Origin: a virus | DNA: 64,000 nucleotides | Reading direction: 5' to 3' (one strand) | IMG/VR virus record: IMGVR_UViG_3300035698_012128 | Coordinates: 30,672 to 94,671 of that record | Part shown: positions 48,840-56,692 of the stretch, one piece after another | Layout of the letters: the number at the start of each line of letters is the position of its first letter | Numbering within the stretch: the first letter of the stretch is position 1 | Position numbers and translations under genes: made by a program | The notes under the pieces: model-generated | The model's database searches: none | What the model saw: only the letters and a program-made list of their open reading frames with translations | Told to the model about the DNA's origin: nothing

Positions 48840-48870
48840 GAAAGTTTCTTTATATATTAAATCATAATAA
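48840..48870 (+). promoter_or_regulatory. Phage promoter motif
   Basis: GAAAGTTTCTTTATATATTA then AATCATAATAA, 11 bases before the next gene. Confidence 0.65.
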
Positions 48871-48881
48871 AAAATAACATT

Positions 48882-49193
48882 ATGACATTACACGAAATTA
48901 ATTTAAAATTAGATCAATTACATCATTATGTACATCTTGATAGAATCAAGGTCGTAGATAAAGATGAAATCAGGTATGATGATTATCTAGAATTGGCAAG
49001 TGGTGATGTAGATTTAGGACGCATACCGTTTTTTGCAGTTAAATGTACATTCAAGTTAAGTGCTGTAAAAAATACTACAGGATTTATTGTTATAAAGTTA
49101 GAGTACAAGTATGAACACTTTAGTGGTGGTACTAATGGAGTAACACTACACTTTAAAAGTATAGATGGTGGGAAAACATTCGAAACAGCTTAA
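48882..49193 (+). CDS. Hypothetical protein
   Basis: 103 residues with alternating strands (FKLSAVKNTTGFIVIKLEYKY; VTLHFKSIDGGKTFE). No family recognised. Confidence 0.55.
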   Translation: MTLHEINLKLDQLHHYVHLDRIKVVDKDEIRYDDYLELASGDVDLGRIPFFAVKCTFKLSAVKNTTGFIVIKLEYKYEHFSGGTNGVTLHFKSIDGGKTFETA

Positions 49194-49213
49194 ATAATAA
49201 TAAAACAAACATT

Positions 49214-49597
49214 ATGATTAACGAAGCATTATTGAAATCAGTACGTAGCGACATGAAGAAAGCTATGGATGAAGTAGGTAAAAAACACAGCATTATATTC
49301 TCCATAGGTGTTATGTCATATAACGCTACTGAGTTTTCATTCAAAACCAACTCTACAGTATTAGGGGGGAGGAATAGAGGGGATTTAGCACGTGATCTAT
49401 GGAATGAGTGTTGTGATGGTTATGATTTAAAACCAGAATGGTTTGGGATGAAAGTTGTAGTTAGTCCTACAATATCAGGTACAATAATAGGTATTAAACC
49501 TAGAAGTAACAAATACCCTATACTAGTTGATTGTGGGGGGGGTAAAGTGTATAAATTGAGATCGTATACTGTTATACAACAATGTAGTAAATTATAG
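49214..49597 (+). CDS. Hypothetical protein
   Basis: 127 residues. The N-terminal helix is basic; the C-terminal part (SGTIIGIKPRSNKYPILVDCGGGKVYKLRSY) has a small SH3-like beta pattern. Not recognised. Confidence 0.55.
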   Translation: MINEALLKSVRSDMKKAMDEVGKKHSIIFSIGVMSYNATEFSFKTNSTVLGGRNRGDLARDLWNECCDGYDLKPEWFGMKVVVSPTISGTIIGIKPRSNKYPILVDCGGGKVYKLRSYTVIQQCSKL

Positions 49598-49602
49598 TTA
49601 TT

Positions 49603-49821
49603 ATGAAAATACAACAAATTACGAATCGAAGTAGAAGAGATTTTACCGCAGTAATGGAATGTGAACACTGTGGAGATACGATTGTAAATAATAGCGGGTA
49701 CGACGATGCGTACTACCATTCGAAAGTTATCCCTTCTATGAAGTGTAGTAAGTGTGGTGAGAAAGGTAAAAAAGATTCCATACCAGCGACCCCCAAATAT
49801 GGTTCTCACGAAATTATCTAA
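49603..49821 (+). CDS. Zinc-ribbon protein
   Basis: 72 residues. CEHCGDT (about 20) and CSKCGEK (about 47) are two CxxC knuckles. Single zinc-ribbon domain; unknown role. Confidence 0.6.
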   Translation: MKIQQITNRSRRDFTAVMECEHCGDTIVNNSGYDDAYYHSKVIPSMKCSKCGEKGKKDSIPATPKYGSHEII

Positions 49822-49838
49822 AGTAAACTAATAATTAT

Positions 49839-50168
49839 ATGAAGATCAAGAACATATTCCCTTTAATTACAATTATGTCACAAGATACAATAAATAAATC
49901 AAACATTATGGATCATAATGATTGTATCGGTCACCACCACCTCAAAAAAGGTCTGAGTGACAATGGTGTAATTGGTGTTGAAGATTGGGAAATTAAGTGG
50001 GGTGTATCTGCGGGGTACATAAGAGATATAAATACTGGTGAGATCATGTGTCTTCAATCCCAATATGTGGATGTAGAAACAAATAAAATAAAACAGTATA
50101 ACATGCTAAAGGCTAAAGCGGGAGATGATGTTATATTTGATACGCTATTTAAAACGATTAAACATTGA
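49839..50168 (+). CDS. Tandem paralogue family member 1 (divergent)
   Basis: 109 residues. NIFPLITIMSQDTI, then CIGHHHL and WEIKWGVSAGYI follow the order of the family signature at 50965-53852 (FPVTVxxTQ, CIGAxxL, W...G). The most divergent copy and the first of nine. Function unknown. Confidence 0.6.
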   Translation: MKIKNIFPLITIMSQDTINKSNIMDHNDCIGHHHLKKGLSDNGVIGVEDWEIKWGVSAGYIRDINTGEIMCLQSQYVDVETNKIKQYNMLKAKAGDDVIFDTLFKTIKH

Positions 50169-50169
50169 T

Positions 50170-50382
50170 ATGCCCTACACATTGACAACTATAGTTACAA
50201 ATAAAATATTTGGTAACGAAATACTATTAAATACAGAAGCCCAAGTAATGCATGAAGCATTGCTAAGACAAGGTGATACAAGACACAGTACCGAAATGTC
50301 TGCTAATTTTAACCAAGCTGTCAAAAACGAAGATACTATGTCAATATTAAAAAAGAAAGTATTAAAATTAAGATTGATATGA
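50170..50382 (+). CDS. Small hypothetical protein
   Basis: Start at 50170 (MPYTLTTIV), one base after the previous stop. 70 residues, helical C-terminus. No motif. Confidence 0.5.
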   Translation: MPYTLTTIVTNKIFGNEILLNTEAQVMHEALLRQGDTRHSTEMSANFNQAVKNEDTMSILKKKVLKLRLI

Positions 50383-50582
50383 AAAATAAAGAAAACACAC
50401 ATAGGCCATCTCGTAAGAATGCCGGGAGGTATATGATATTTATGACCTTAATAAGTGGTTTATTGGGTGGATTATTTTGGTACAATTTAAACTTTGAGGT
50501 GGCTTGTTTTACTTTACTCTTAGTGATTATTATGTTATTGTTATCAATCAGATATAACCAATATCTGATAGCATCCTTATAG
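50379..50582 (+). CDS. Small two-span membrane protein
   Basis: 67 residues. A basic N-terminus (KNKENTHRPSRKNAGR) precedes two hydrophobic segments (MTLISGLLGGLFW; FTLLLVIIMLLL). Overlaps the gene before by 4 bases. Confidence 0.5.
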   Translation: MKNKENTHRPSRKNAGRYMIFMTLISGLLGGLFWYNLNFEVACFTLLLVIIMLLLSIRYNQYLIASL

Positions 50583-50596
50583 ATTTAGGGTCTTTT
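50575..50596 (+). repeat. Half-terminator repeat
   Basis: TCCTTATAGATTTAGGGTCT and TT repeats the 3' half of the terminator at 48321-48354 (TTATAGATTTAGGGTCTTTT) without its 5' arm. It then runs into the same promoter sequence. Looks like a recombination joint. Confidence 0.45.
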
Positions 50597-50602
50597 TATT
50601 AT

Positions 50603-50634
50603 AAAAGTTTCTTTGTATATTAAAGTATAATAAG
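50603..50634 (+). promoter_or_regulatory. Phage promoter motif (consensus copy)
   Basis: AAAAGTTTCTTTGTATATTA then AAGTATAATAAG. The leader TAACAAACAAACATTAA is shared with 26319 and 51923. Confidence 0.7.
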
Positions 50635-50656
50635 ATAGTAACAAACAAACATTAAG

Positions 50657-50953
50657 ATGAGAAAATACAAAGAATTAGTCAACAATCCACCCGAAATAAG
50701 TGTACCAAAAGTTTGTAGAGAAGTAATATTTGGTGTAGTGTTTGAGATAGGTGATATCACAAATTTAATCAGATTTAAGAAAAATGTAGAAGGTGATTTT
50801 GTGATAAGTGGTGGTGGTTTATTATTTAAAAATTATAGAGGTAATTATGAAAGATTCGAACTTGAATGGGCCGCTGATGAGGGTGAGTGGGATTATGTTA
50901 TGAGATTAATTAATTCAGGACCTATGCAAATCGATTACGTTAGATTTAGATAA
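50657..50953 (+). CDS. Hypothetical protein heading the paralogue unit
   Basis: 98 residues, beta-rich (GVVFEIGDITNLIRFKKNVEGDF). First gene after a strong promoter. It lacks the paralogue signature. Unknown role. Confidence 0.55.
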   Translation: MRKYKELVNNPPEISVPKVCREVIFGVVFEIGDITNLIRFKKNVEGDFVISGGGLLFKNYRGNYERFELEWAADEGEWDYVMRLINSGPMQIDYVRFR

Positions 50954-50964
50954 AAACAATTAAC

Positions 50965-51273
50965 ATGGAAGGTTTAAAACCAATACAACATCTGTTTCCC
51001 GTTACTGTAAATGTAACACAAGAAATGATAGATAAAGGTAAAGCGAACATTACATCACCCTCCCATTGCATTGGGGCAATTGCTGTAAGAAAAGTAATAA
51101 CAGATAATAGATATGTATCATGGGCTAATAGTTGTGGATGTATAGAAACAAGAGATAGTTGGCCACACTATTATTTCCAGATACAATCATTTGATGCTAT
51201 TACCCATCTACCTGTAGTAATGGAACACATTATATCACCTCAAAACATAATATTAAAAGAATGGAAGATTTAA
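50965..51273 (+). CDS. Tandem paralogue family member 2
   Basis: 102 residues. LFPVTVNVTQEMIDKGK, CIGAIAVRKVI and WANSCGCIETRD give the family signature. Overlaps the next copy by 13 bases. Confidence 0.65.
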   Translation: MEGLKPIQHLFPVTVNVTQEMIDKGKANITSPSHCIGAIAVRKVITDNRYVSWANSCGCIETRDSWPHYYFQIQSFDAITHLPVVMEHIISPQNIILKEWKI

Positions 51274-51572
51274 AACCAATACAACATCTGTTTCCAGCTA
51301 CAATAGAAATAACACAAGAAGTGTTGGATAAAGGGAGAGAAAACTTAATGGACTGCAACCATTGTATTGGAGTGGTCGCCTTAAGAACAATAATAACAGA
51401 TGAAAGGTATATATCATGGGCTGGATATAATGGAAGTATAAGGCAATCAGTAAGTTTGAATATTGAGTACTTCAATGTACAATCATTTAATGAGGATGGT
51501 ACTGAATTAATATATATGGAATCAATTAGAGAACCACAAAAAATAGTAATAAAACCATGGAAAAAATACTAA
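51261..51572 (+). CDS. Tandem paralogue family member 3
   Basis: 103 residues. Begins DLKPIQHLFPATIEITQE, nearly as member 2; CIGVVALRTII and WAGYNGSIRQS follow. Members 2 and 3 look like a recent duplication. Confidence 0.65.
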   Translation: MEDLKPIQHLFPATIEITQEVLDKGRENLMDCNHCIGVVALRTIITDERYISWAGYNGSIRQSVSLNIEYFNVQSFNEDGTELIYMESIREPQKIVIKPWKKY

Positions 51573-51889
51573 AAAATCTATTCCCAGTTACAGTACAAAT
51601 AACTCAAGAACAAATAGATAGAGGTAGAGTACACATATATTCTACTACAAGATGTGTTGGTGCTTTAGTCCTTAAATCAATTGTTGGGGATAGAGCTGAT
51701 GTATCATTTGGGTGTAGTTCAGGTACTGTTATAAAATTAGATGGTTCTGACTGTTGGACGGTTAATGTGAAGAAGGATGGTATTAAATTCGACATGATGG
51801 AAGTGTTAAAACCAACTACAGTAACATTCGAACTTTATCAAACTGATATGGGAAGAGTAGACACATTTTCAACACACTTTACACAATAG
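51557..51889 (+). CDS. Tandem paralogue family member 4
   Basis: 110 residues. LFPVTVQITQEQIDRGR, CVGALVLKSIV and FGCSSGTVIK; C-terminal PTTVTFEL matches the PxxVxF end of the family. Confidence 0.65.
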   Translation: MEKILKNLFPVTVQITQEQIDRGRVHIYSTTRCVGALVLKSIVGDRADVSFGCSSGTVIKLDGSDCWTVNVKKDGIKFDMMEVLKPTTVTFELYQTDMGRVDTFSTHFTQ

Positions 51890-51922
51890 TGGATCAAATT
51901 TAGATATAATAGTTTTTATTAT

Positions 51923-51954
51923 AAAAGTTTCTTTGTATATTAAAGTATAATAAG
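51923..51954 (+). promoter_or_regulatory. Phage promoter motif (consensus copy)
   Basis: Identical core to the copy at 50603, including the leader, indicating duplication of the promoter segment within the array. Confidence 0.7.
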
Positions 51955-51976
51955 ATAGTAACAAACAAACATTAAA

Positions 51977-52285
51977 GTGGAGGAAAAAACAAAACAAGAA
52001 CTTGAAATTAGTAAACATTTTCCTGCTACCGTAGAGGTAACACAAGAAATGATTGATAAAGCAGACATTTATCATAAAGAAAAATGTATAGGAGCTATTG
52101 TACTAAAGAGCATATTGAAAGATGTAGTAGGAGAAGTACAAGTAAGATGGGGTAGTTATTATGGAAGTGTAGAATTCAACAACCGTGGTTATCTTCAATT
52201 TGAATCATTTAATGAAAGTGGAAAAATAAGGGGGATGATGAATATAAAACACCCCACAACAGTTGTAATAAAAATAAATTACTAA
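51977..52285 (+). CDS. Tandem paralogue family member 5
   Basis: 102 residues with a GTG start at 51977. HFPATVEVTQEMIDKAD, CIGAIVLKSIL and RWGSYYGSVEF; ends HPTTVVIKI. Confidence 0.65.
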   Translation: MEEKTKQELEISKHFPATVEVTQEMIDKADIYHKEKCIGAIVLKSILKDVVGEVQVRWGSYYGSVEFNNRGYLQFESFNESGKIRGMMNIKHPTTVVIKINY

Positions 52286-52307
52286 CATCATTAATCATAA
52301 AATAAAT

Positions 52308-52697
52308 ATGAAACATTCAACACAATTATTCAACCACCTCAAATCAATATATCATAACATTATTGCTAAACCTAAACCATTACGTCCACGTATAGTTGAT
52401 ATGTTCCCTGTTAAGGTTAGAATAACACAAGATATGCTTGACAATAATGATAGGTTAAATATCACAGATTGTGTTGGAGCTAAAGTACTAAAAAGTATAC
52501 TTGGTAATGATAGTAAATTAGATGGTAAGATCACACCATATTGGATTAATAATTCATGCGACATATACTTCGAATACCCCAATCATAATAAATCGAATGA
52601 AAAAGGTATTAATATAGGTTCGTTTGATGTAAATGATAGAGAGGTATATATATTAGATCTTCATGAACCATGTGATGTTATATTTAAAGTTATATGA
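52308..52697 (+). CDS. Tandem paralogue family member 6
   Basis: 129 residues. A basic helical N-terminus (about 1-30) precedes DMFPVKVRITQDMLDNND, CVGAKVLKSIL and the PCDVIFKV end. Confidence 0.65.
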   Translation: MKHSTQLFNHLKSIYHNIIAKPKPLRPRIVDMFPVKVRITQDMLDNNDRLNITDCVGAKVLKSILGNDSKLDGKITPYWINNSCDIYFEYPNHNKSNEKGINIGSFDVNDREVYILDLHEPCDVIFKVI

Positions 52698-52739
52698 ATG
52701 TGAATCCAAACACATAATATTATTTCAGAAAAAAAAACA

Positions 52740-53099
52740 ATGAACATACCACAAATACTCAAATCAATAAGATACATAACCAGACACAGCACCAGACAAG
52801 ACATGATGGATAAATTCCCATTAGTCATAAATGTCACCCAGAAAATGATCGACGCTGGTAGGGGAAAAAATATAATACAAAGTACGAGATGTGTAGGTGC
52901 TCAGGCGTTGAAAAGTAAGTTAAGTGGATGGGGTGGTTGGCATATAAGATGGGGTGATAATCAGGGTCATCTAATATATAGATCCGACCCATTTCATCCT
53001 AAAAAATATATAACATTAGGATCTGACACCAATATGATGATGGTTAAAAAACCATGTACTGTTACATTTACTCTTAGCACACCCTCAAATTTAAATTAA
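52740..53099 (+). CDS. Tandem paralogue family member 7
   Basis: 119 residues. Basic N-terminal helix, then DKFPLVINVTQKMIDAGR, CVGAQALKSKL, IRWGDNQGHLI and PCTVTFTL. Confidence 0.65.
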   Translation: MNIPQILKSIRYITRHSTRQDMMDKFPLVINVTQKMIDAGRGKNIIQSTRCVGAQALKSKLSGWGGWHIRWGDNQGHLIYRSDPFHPKKYITLGSDTNMMMVKKPCTVTFTLSTPSNLN

Positions 53100-53459
53100 A
53101 TGAAACACCTTGTAAAGTATATTAAATCATTATTAAACATTAAACCTTCATTAAACACCCAAAGGCAAAATATAATCGATATGTTCCCAGTTACGGTTCA
53201 TATAACGCAGGAAATGATCGATAGGAGTAATGTGCGGGATTTTAAAAATTGTATAGGAGCCATTGTTGTGAATGAAGTTATTAAAGATGTGAAAGGTTGG
53301 TCATGTGGGTGGTTTGATATTTTTGGAGATGTGAGTTGTGATTTTGGATCGAGTGAATATGACATACGTATTGAATCTAAAAATGTGGGTGGAGATGAGG
53401 AGTTTTTGGGTATGATAAGTGTTAAAAAACCATGTGATGTTATGTTAGTAGTCGAGTAA
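53100..53459 (+). CDS. Tandem paralogue family member 8
   Basis: 119 residues, directly after member 7 without a gap. QRQNIIDMFPVTVHITQEM, CIGAIVVNEVI, WFDIFGDVS and PCDVMLVV. Very close to member 9. Confidence 0.65.
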   Translation: MKHLVKYIKSLLNIKPSLNTQRQNIIDMFPVTVHITQEMIDRSNVRDFKNCIGAIVVNEVIKDVKGWSCGWFDIFGDVSCDFGSSEYDIRIESKNVGGDEEFLGMISVKKPCDVMLVVE

Positions 53460-53480
53460 CCAAATTAAATATTAAATTAT

Positions 53481-53852
53481 ATGAAACGCATAATAACATA
53501 TTTTAAATCATTATTGCACATTGATCATCCATTAAATAACGAAATGATTTCATTGGATGTACAACGACAAAATATAGTTGATATGTTTCCGTGTACTGTA
53601 TATGTGACACAAAATATAATTGATAATAGTGTATTATGTAGCTCAAATAGATGTATAGGAGCTAAAGTTGTGAATGAATTCCTTAGAGATAATTTGGGGT
53701 GGAAGTGTCAGTGGATGCGTAGTTGTGGTACTATATATGATAGTACCAATTCTGTAAATATATATATTGAATCCAAAAATATGAGTGGATGGGCTATTGA
53801 TATGATGGATATTACCGAACCGTGTTATGTTATGTTAGATGTAACCGAGTAA
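53481..53852 (+). CDS. Tandem paralogue family member 9
   Basis: 123 residues. QRQNIVDMFPCTVYVTQN, CIGAKVVNEFL, WMRSCGTIY, IYIESKN and PCYVMLDV. Last copy before a 0.5-kb non-coding stretch. Confidence 0.65.
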   Translation: MKRIITYFKSLLHIDHPLNNEMISLDVQRQNIVDMFPCTVYVTQNIIDNSVLCSSNRCIGAKVVNEFLRDNLGWKCQWMRSCGTIYDSTNSVNIYIESKNMSGWAIDMMDITEPCYVMLDVTE

Positions 53853-54348
53853 GAGGTGTAAAGGTCGTTTATTTCCGTAAATCGAGCAAAGGTGCATGTA
53901 ATTGTAATGATTATGTGCATTTTTTGTTATAGTTTTTTTCATACAATGTGTGGAATATAATATAATGTGTGATATAATAAGGTAATGTGATTGTGTTAAT
54001 GTAATATAGTATATGGAATGGGTTAGGGTGTGGGTGTGGTGAGGTGTGGAGATCCGCATTAATTTTGTCCCCCCCACTCCTATCTATACACTCGTACTCG
54101 TATATACTTATTAGGACGTTGATAATAAACGTGCTATATTTTTTTATGGGGGTAGGCACCCACATGATGTGGAATTCCACATACAGATACCTACATCATG
54201 CATAATATTCTGTCACAACGTGAATAACCAGACGAAAATACTGTGAATTGAAACATTTGTGACGGTAAGGTTAAGAAGACATTCATCATATGCGTCATTT
54301 ACAGCAGAAGATTCTGTTACAATAATTTTTTTTATGCTTGTTTTTTTT
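53853..54348 (+). other. Non-coding region with palindrome and C-rich motif
   Basis: No convincing gene on either strand; minus-strand frames here are low-complexity. It holds T/G-rich DNA, a CCCCCCC run near 54070, a CTCGTATATAC motif at 54097 also found twice near 57460-57493, and a 16-bp palindrome at 54167-54182. A regulatory, replication-origin or recombination site is possible. Confidence 0.45.
54167..54182 (+). repeat. 16-bp perfect palindrome
   Basis: ATGTGGAATTCCACAT, flanked by ATGATG and CATCATGC outside. Perfect symmetry in a non-coding stretch; candidate protein-binding site. Confidence 0.5.
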
Positions 54349-54380
54349 ATAGTTTCTTTGTATATTAAAGTATAATAAAT
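54349..54380 (+). promoter_or_regulatory. Phage promoter motif (consensus copy)
   Basis: ATAGTTTCTTTGTATATTAA then AGTATAATAAAT, seven bases before the next ATG. Confidence 0.7.
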
Positions 54381-54387
54381 AACCAAA

Positions 54388-54699
54388 ATGTACAATATGG
54401 AAAATATAGCATTAATAAAAGAGTTGGTAATAAAAGAAATGGAAGAAATGGCATCCATCAAGTTATTAAATGTACTGCACGGTCGACTTCACTTAAATGA
54501 GATAGCAGTGTTGGGGGATAACATATTAGTTGCAAAAAGTTGGAACGAAGATACTAAATTATCACAAATATCAGTTCTCATCGACAACATAGAATTGAAT
54601 GTATTTAGAGAAGAACAAGTGATACGTAAAGTTGTTGATCATTATTATGCTATACCTGAAGCTGTTGGTGTTGAAGTTGAATATGAAACTCATATGTAA
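54388..54699 (+). CDS. Hypothetical protein
   Basis: 103 residues; ATG at 54388 or 54397. Helical N-terminus (IALIKELVIKEMEEMASIK), then beta-rich. A single-gene unit with its own promoter. Not recognised. Confidence 0.55.
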   Translation: MYNMENIALIKELVIKEMEEMASIKLLNVLHGRLHLNEIAVLGDNILVAKSWNEDTKLSQISVLIDNIELNVFREEQVIRKVVDHYYAIPEAVGVEVEYETHM

Positions 54700-54718
54700 T
54701 TATTGCACGTTTTTTTAA

Positions 54719-54750
54719 TATTTTCTTCGTACATTATGGTATATTAATAA
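54719..54750 (+). promoter_or_regulatory. Phage promoter motif
   Basis: TATTTTCTTCGTACATTATG then GTATATTAATAA, seven bases before the next gene. Confidence 0.55.
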
Positions 54751-54757
54751 ATAACAA

Positions 54758-55003
54758 ATGTTAGACTTAAAAGTTTTAAAAGTAGGTGATGTTGTAAATG
54801 CCAACAGAACAATATGGTATTCCAACAAAGAATTATTATTGAAGGAAGGTTACACAGATGTAGAACCTGTACCTCCTATAATCAAAAAAGGTAGGTTTAC
54901 AGTAATAAAACATATTGATATGGACAACCTAACAGTTGATATGAAGGAGGGTACAGCCATTCCTATTAAGTGGTTCAATTCTACTGAATATCACCTAAAA
55001 TAA
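54758..55003 (+). CDS. Small beta-rich hypothetical protein
   Basis: 81 residues with GDVVNANRTIWYSNKELLLKEG and FTVIKHIDMDNLTVDM, an SH3-like pattern. Unknown. Confidence 0.55.
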   Translation: MLDLKVLKVGDVVNANRTIWYSNKELLLKEGYTDVEPVPPIIKKGRFTVIKHIDMDNLTVDMKEGTAIPIKWFNSTEYHLK

Positions 55004-55010
55004 ACAAATA

Positions 55011-55199
55011 ATGAAAGTTAAAGACGCAATCAAGTTATTGTCAGTAAAAGACCCAGATGCCGAACTTATAATCCAGAGTATCGATCCTAATGCTACCTTC
55101 ACTTACTCAATTACTAAAGATTTAATATTTTGGAATTCACATGGTGAAGGAAAAGAATACAGTGGTAAAAACGTAGTTATTGTTAATGTGAGTGTATAA
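55011..55199 (+). CDS. Small hypothetical protein
   Basis: 62 residues. VKDAIKLLSVKDPDAELII resembles a short phage family with KxAIxxLxxxxPDAEL, of unknown function. Confidence 0.6.
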   Translation: MKVKDAIKLLSVKDPDAELIIQSIDPNATFTYSITKDLIFWNSHGEGKEYSGKNVVIVNVSV

Positions 55200-55206
55200 A
55201 GGCTTA

Positions 55207-55240
55207 TTAGTTTCTTCGTATATTTAATTATAGTAAAAAA
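55207..55240 (+). promoter_or_regulatory. Phage promoter motif
   Basis: TTAGTTTCTTCGTATATTTA then ATTATAGTAAAAAA, 13 bases before the next gene. Confidence 0.65.
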
Positions 55241-55252
55241 TTAATAAACATT

Positions 55253-55462
55253 ATGTCAAAATTAGAAGCAAATAAGAAAAGTATTATTATTTCACCAGTT
55301 GACGGCGGAATTCTATGTTATTCAAATACATTGAATATTCAAGAACTGAAAGAAAAGCATAATATAATTGAAGAACCTGAAAATGATGCTTTCTTCGGTG
55401 AATTTACATTCGATGAATTAATTATTAGATTGAGAAGTGTAGATGCTGATTACTTTAATTAA
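55253..55462 (+). CDS. Small acidic hypothetical protein
   Basis: 69 residues, acidic, with no motif. Ends just before a terminator-like hairpin. Confidence 0.55.
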   Translation: MSKLEANKKSIIISPVDGGILCYSNTLNIQELKEKHNIIEEPENDAFFGEFTFDELIIRLRSVDADYFN

Positions 55463-55471
55463 AAAACAAAC

Positions 55472-55496
55472 AACAGCAGGTGTAATACCTGCTGTT
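55472..55496 (+). terminator. Terminator-like hairpin
   Basis: AACAGCAGGT-GTAAT-ACCTGCTGTT, a 10-bp perfect stem. The following T-run is weak (AATATAATT), so termination may be partial. Confidence 0.55.
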
Positions 55497-55505
55497 AATA
55501 TAATT

Positions 55506-55607
55506 ATGAGATTCAAAAAATTTGAAGATATGTCAGACGCCGAACATAATATACTAGGAAGTATTGTTATAGCCGCTGTTGGAATTATTATGATGTTAAA
55601 TATTTAA
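55506..55607 (+). CDS. 33-residue membrane peptide
   Basis: ATG at 55506, 33 codons to TAA at 55605-55607. Polar N-terminus then one span (ILGSIVIAAVGIIMML). Small membrane protein, unknown. Confidence 0.45.
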   Translation: MRFKKFEDMSDAEHNILGSIVIAAVGIIMMLNI

Positions 55608-55640
55608 TAAGTTTCTTCGTATATTAAATTATAATAAAAA
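55607..55640 (+). promoter_or_regulatory. Phage promoter motif
   Basis: AATAAGTTTCTTCGTATATT then AAATTATAATAAAA, just before the next gene. Confidence 0.7.
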
Positions 55641-55647
55641 AATAATA

Positions 55648-55932
55648 ATGAAAAAACTGAAATTCACTTCCAAAGGAAAAAAATTATATAAGCATGTGCA
55701 TCATCTGTTTGATAAAACAGACATGGCATTCAGCGACTTAGAAGAAAGATATCAAGATGTAGCATTTCTGTGGATTATGATTAATGAAACAGTTTTGGAG
55801 AATAAATTGAAAGATATCAAATCATATGCTTTACAGTATGATGAATTGAAAGAATACAGTTCAACATCTGTTAATGAAGCAATAAATAAAGGATTAAAAG
55901 CTGGAAACATAATTTTATTAAATATAGAATGA
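55648..55932 (+). CDS. Small helical hypothetical protein
   Basis: 94 residues, mainly helical (LYKHVHHLFDKTDMAFSDLE). No motif. Own promoter motif upstream. Confidence 0.55.
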   Translation: MKKLKFTSKGKKLYKHVHHLFDKTDMAFSDLEERYQDVAFLWIMINETVLENKLKDIKSYALQYDELKEYSSTSVNEAINKGLKAGNIILLNIE

Positions 55933-55942
55933 TTTGATATTA

Positions 55943-55977
55943 TAAAGTTTCTTCGTATATTTAAGTATTATAAATTT
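55943..55977 (+). promoter_or_regulatory. Phage promoter motif
   Basis: ATAAAGTTTCTTCGTATATT then TAAGTATTATAAATT. It precedes the AT-hook gene by about 40 bases. Confidence 0.65.
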
Positions 55978-56019
55978 TTAAACAATTATTAAATTTTTTA
56001 CAATTAAACAATCAAACAA

Positions 56020-56478
56020 ATGAAAAATTCTAAAAGTAAGTCTGCTGTTAAAGAAAATGTGAATGTTGAAGCAACTGTTGAAGCTCCAAAAGTGAACATA
56101 GTAAAGCAAATTCCGATGAAGAAAGCATCACCTGGAAGACCTGTTAATAAGAATTCTGTAAGACAAATACGTCTTGCCGACATTGCTGAAAGAAAAGAAA
56201 ACGGAACGTTCGGAAGAACCGGTAGACCTATTAATCCGAATTCAGTAAATCAAGCAAAGGTTAGAGCAACAGCTGAAAGAGTTGCAAACGGTGAAGTAAT
56301 TACTAGAGGAAGGCCGATTGATAAAACTTCAGCAAGACAAGTGTTTCTTGATGACATTGCAGAAAGAAAAGCAAACGGAACCTATAAATTAGGAAGACCT
56401 GCAGGAACAAAAAACAAAGTAGTAGAGATTGTTGAAGAAGCTGACATGATTGAAATGTCAGAGCAGACAGTAGATTAA
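56020..56478 (+). CDS. AT-hook-like repeat protein
   Basis: 152 residues. Three imperfect repeats of about 30 residues begin with GRP (GRPVNKNSVRQIRLADIAER; GRPINPNSVNQAKVRATAER; GRPIDKTSARQVFLDDIAER), and a fourth GRPAGTKNK ends the basic part. GRP cores are the minor-groove element of AT-hooks. Acidic tail. Probably binds the AT-rich phage or host DNA as a nucleoid-type protein. Followed by a triple terminator, suggesting strong expression. Confidence 0.6.
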   Translation: MKNSKSKSAVKENVNVEATVEAPKVNIVKQIPMKKASPGRPVNKNSVRQIRLADIAERKENGTFGRTGRPINPNSVNQAKVRATAERVANGEVITRGRPIDKTSARQVFLDDIAERKANGTYKLGRPAGTKNKVVEIVEEADMIEMSEQTVD

Positions 56479-56508
56479 GAGTAACAGTCGATCAATTAAA
56501 AACAAAAG

Positions 56509-56645
56509 ATGCCTTAAATGTTAAAACGTTTAAGGTATTTTTTTGTGAATTTTTAAAGGTATGCCTTAAATGTTAAAACGTTTAAGGTATTTTTTTGTGA
56601 ATTTTTAAAGGTATGCCTTGAACGTTGATACGTTTGAGGTATTAT
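56509..56645 (+). terminator. Tandem triple terminator, 52-bp repeats
   Basis: Hairpins start at 56509, 56561 and 56613, each 52 bases apart. The first two are identical (ATGCCTTAAATG-TTAAAA-CGTTTAAGGTAT then TTTTTT, split here by dashes). The third has several changes that keep pairing through G-U and compensatory pairs (CCTTGAACG/CGTTTGAGG). This isolates the AT-hook gene from the next unit. Confidence 0.8.
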
Positions 56646-56650
56646 TATTT

Positions 56651-56683
56651 ATGAGTTTCTTTGTATATTATAGTATAATAAAT
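56651..56683 (+). promoter_or_regulatory. Phage promoter motif
   Basis: ATGAGTTTCTTTGTATATTA then TAGTATAATAAAT, ten bases before the next gene. Confidence 0.7.
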
Positions 56684-56692
56684 AATTAAAAA

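Noticed and set aside
53835-54180. Two overlapping minus-strand frames (His/Thr/Ser-rich)
   Set aside because: Low-complexity translation of T/G-rich non-coding DNA, no start context or neighbours on that strand.
56509-56645. CRISPR-like array (regular 52-bp spacing)
   Set aside because: Only three units, no unique spacers; each unit is a terminator hairpin with T-run and no cas genes are present.
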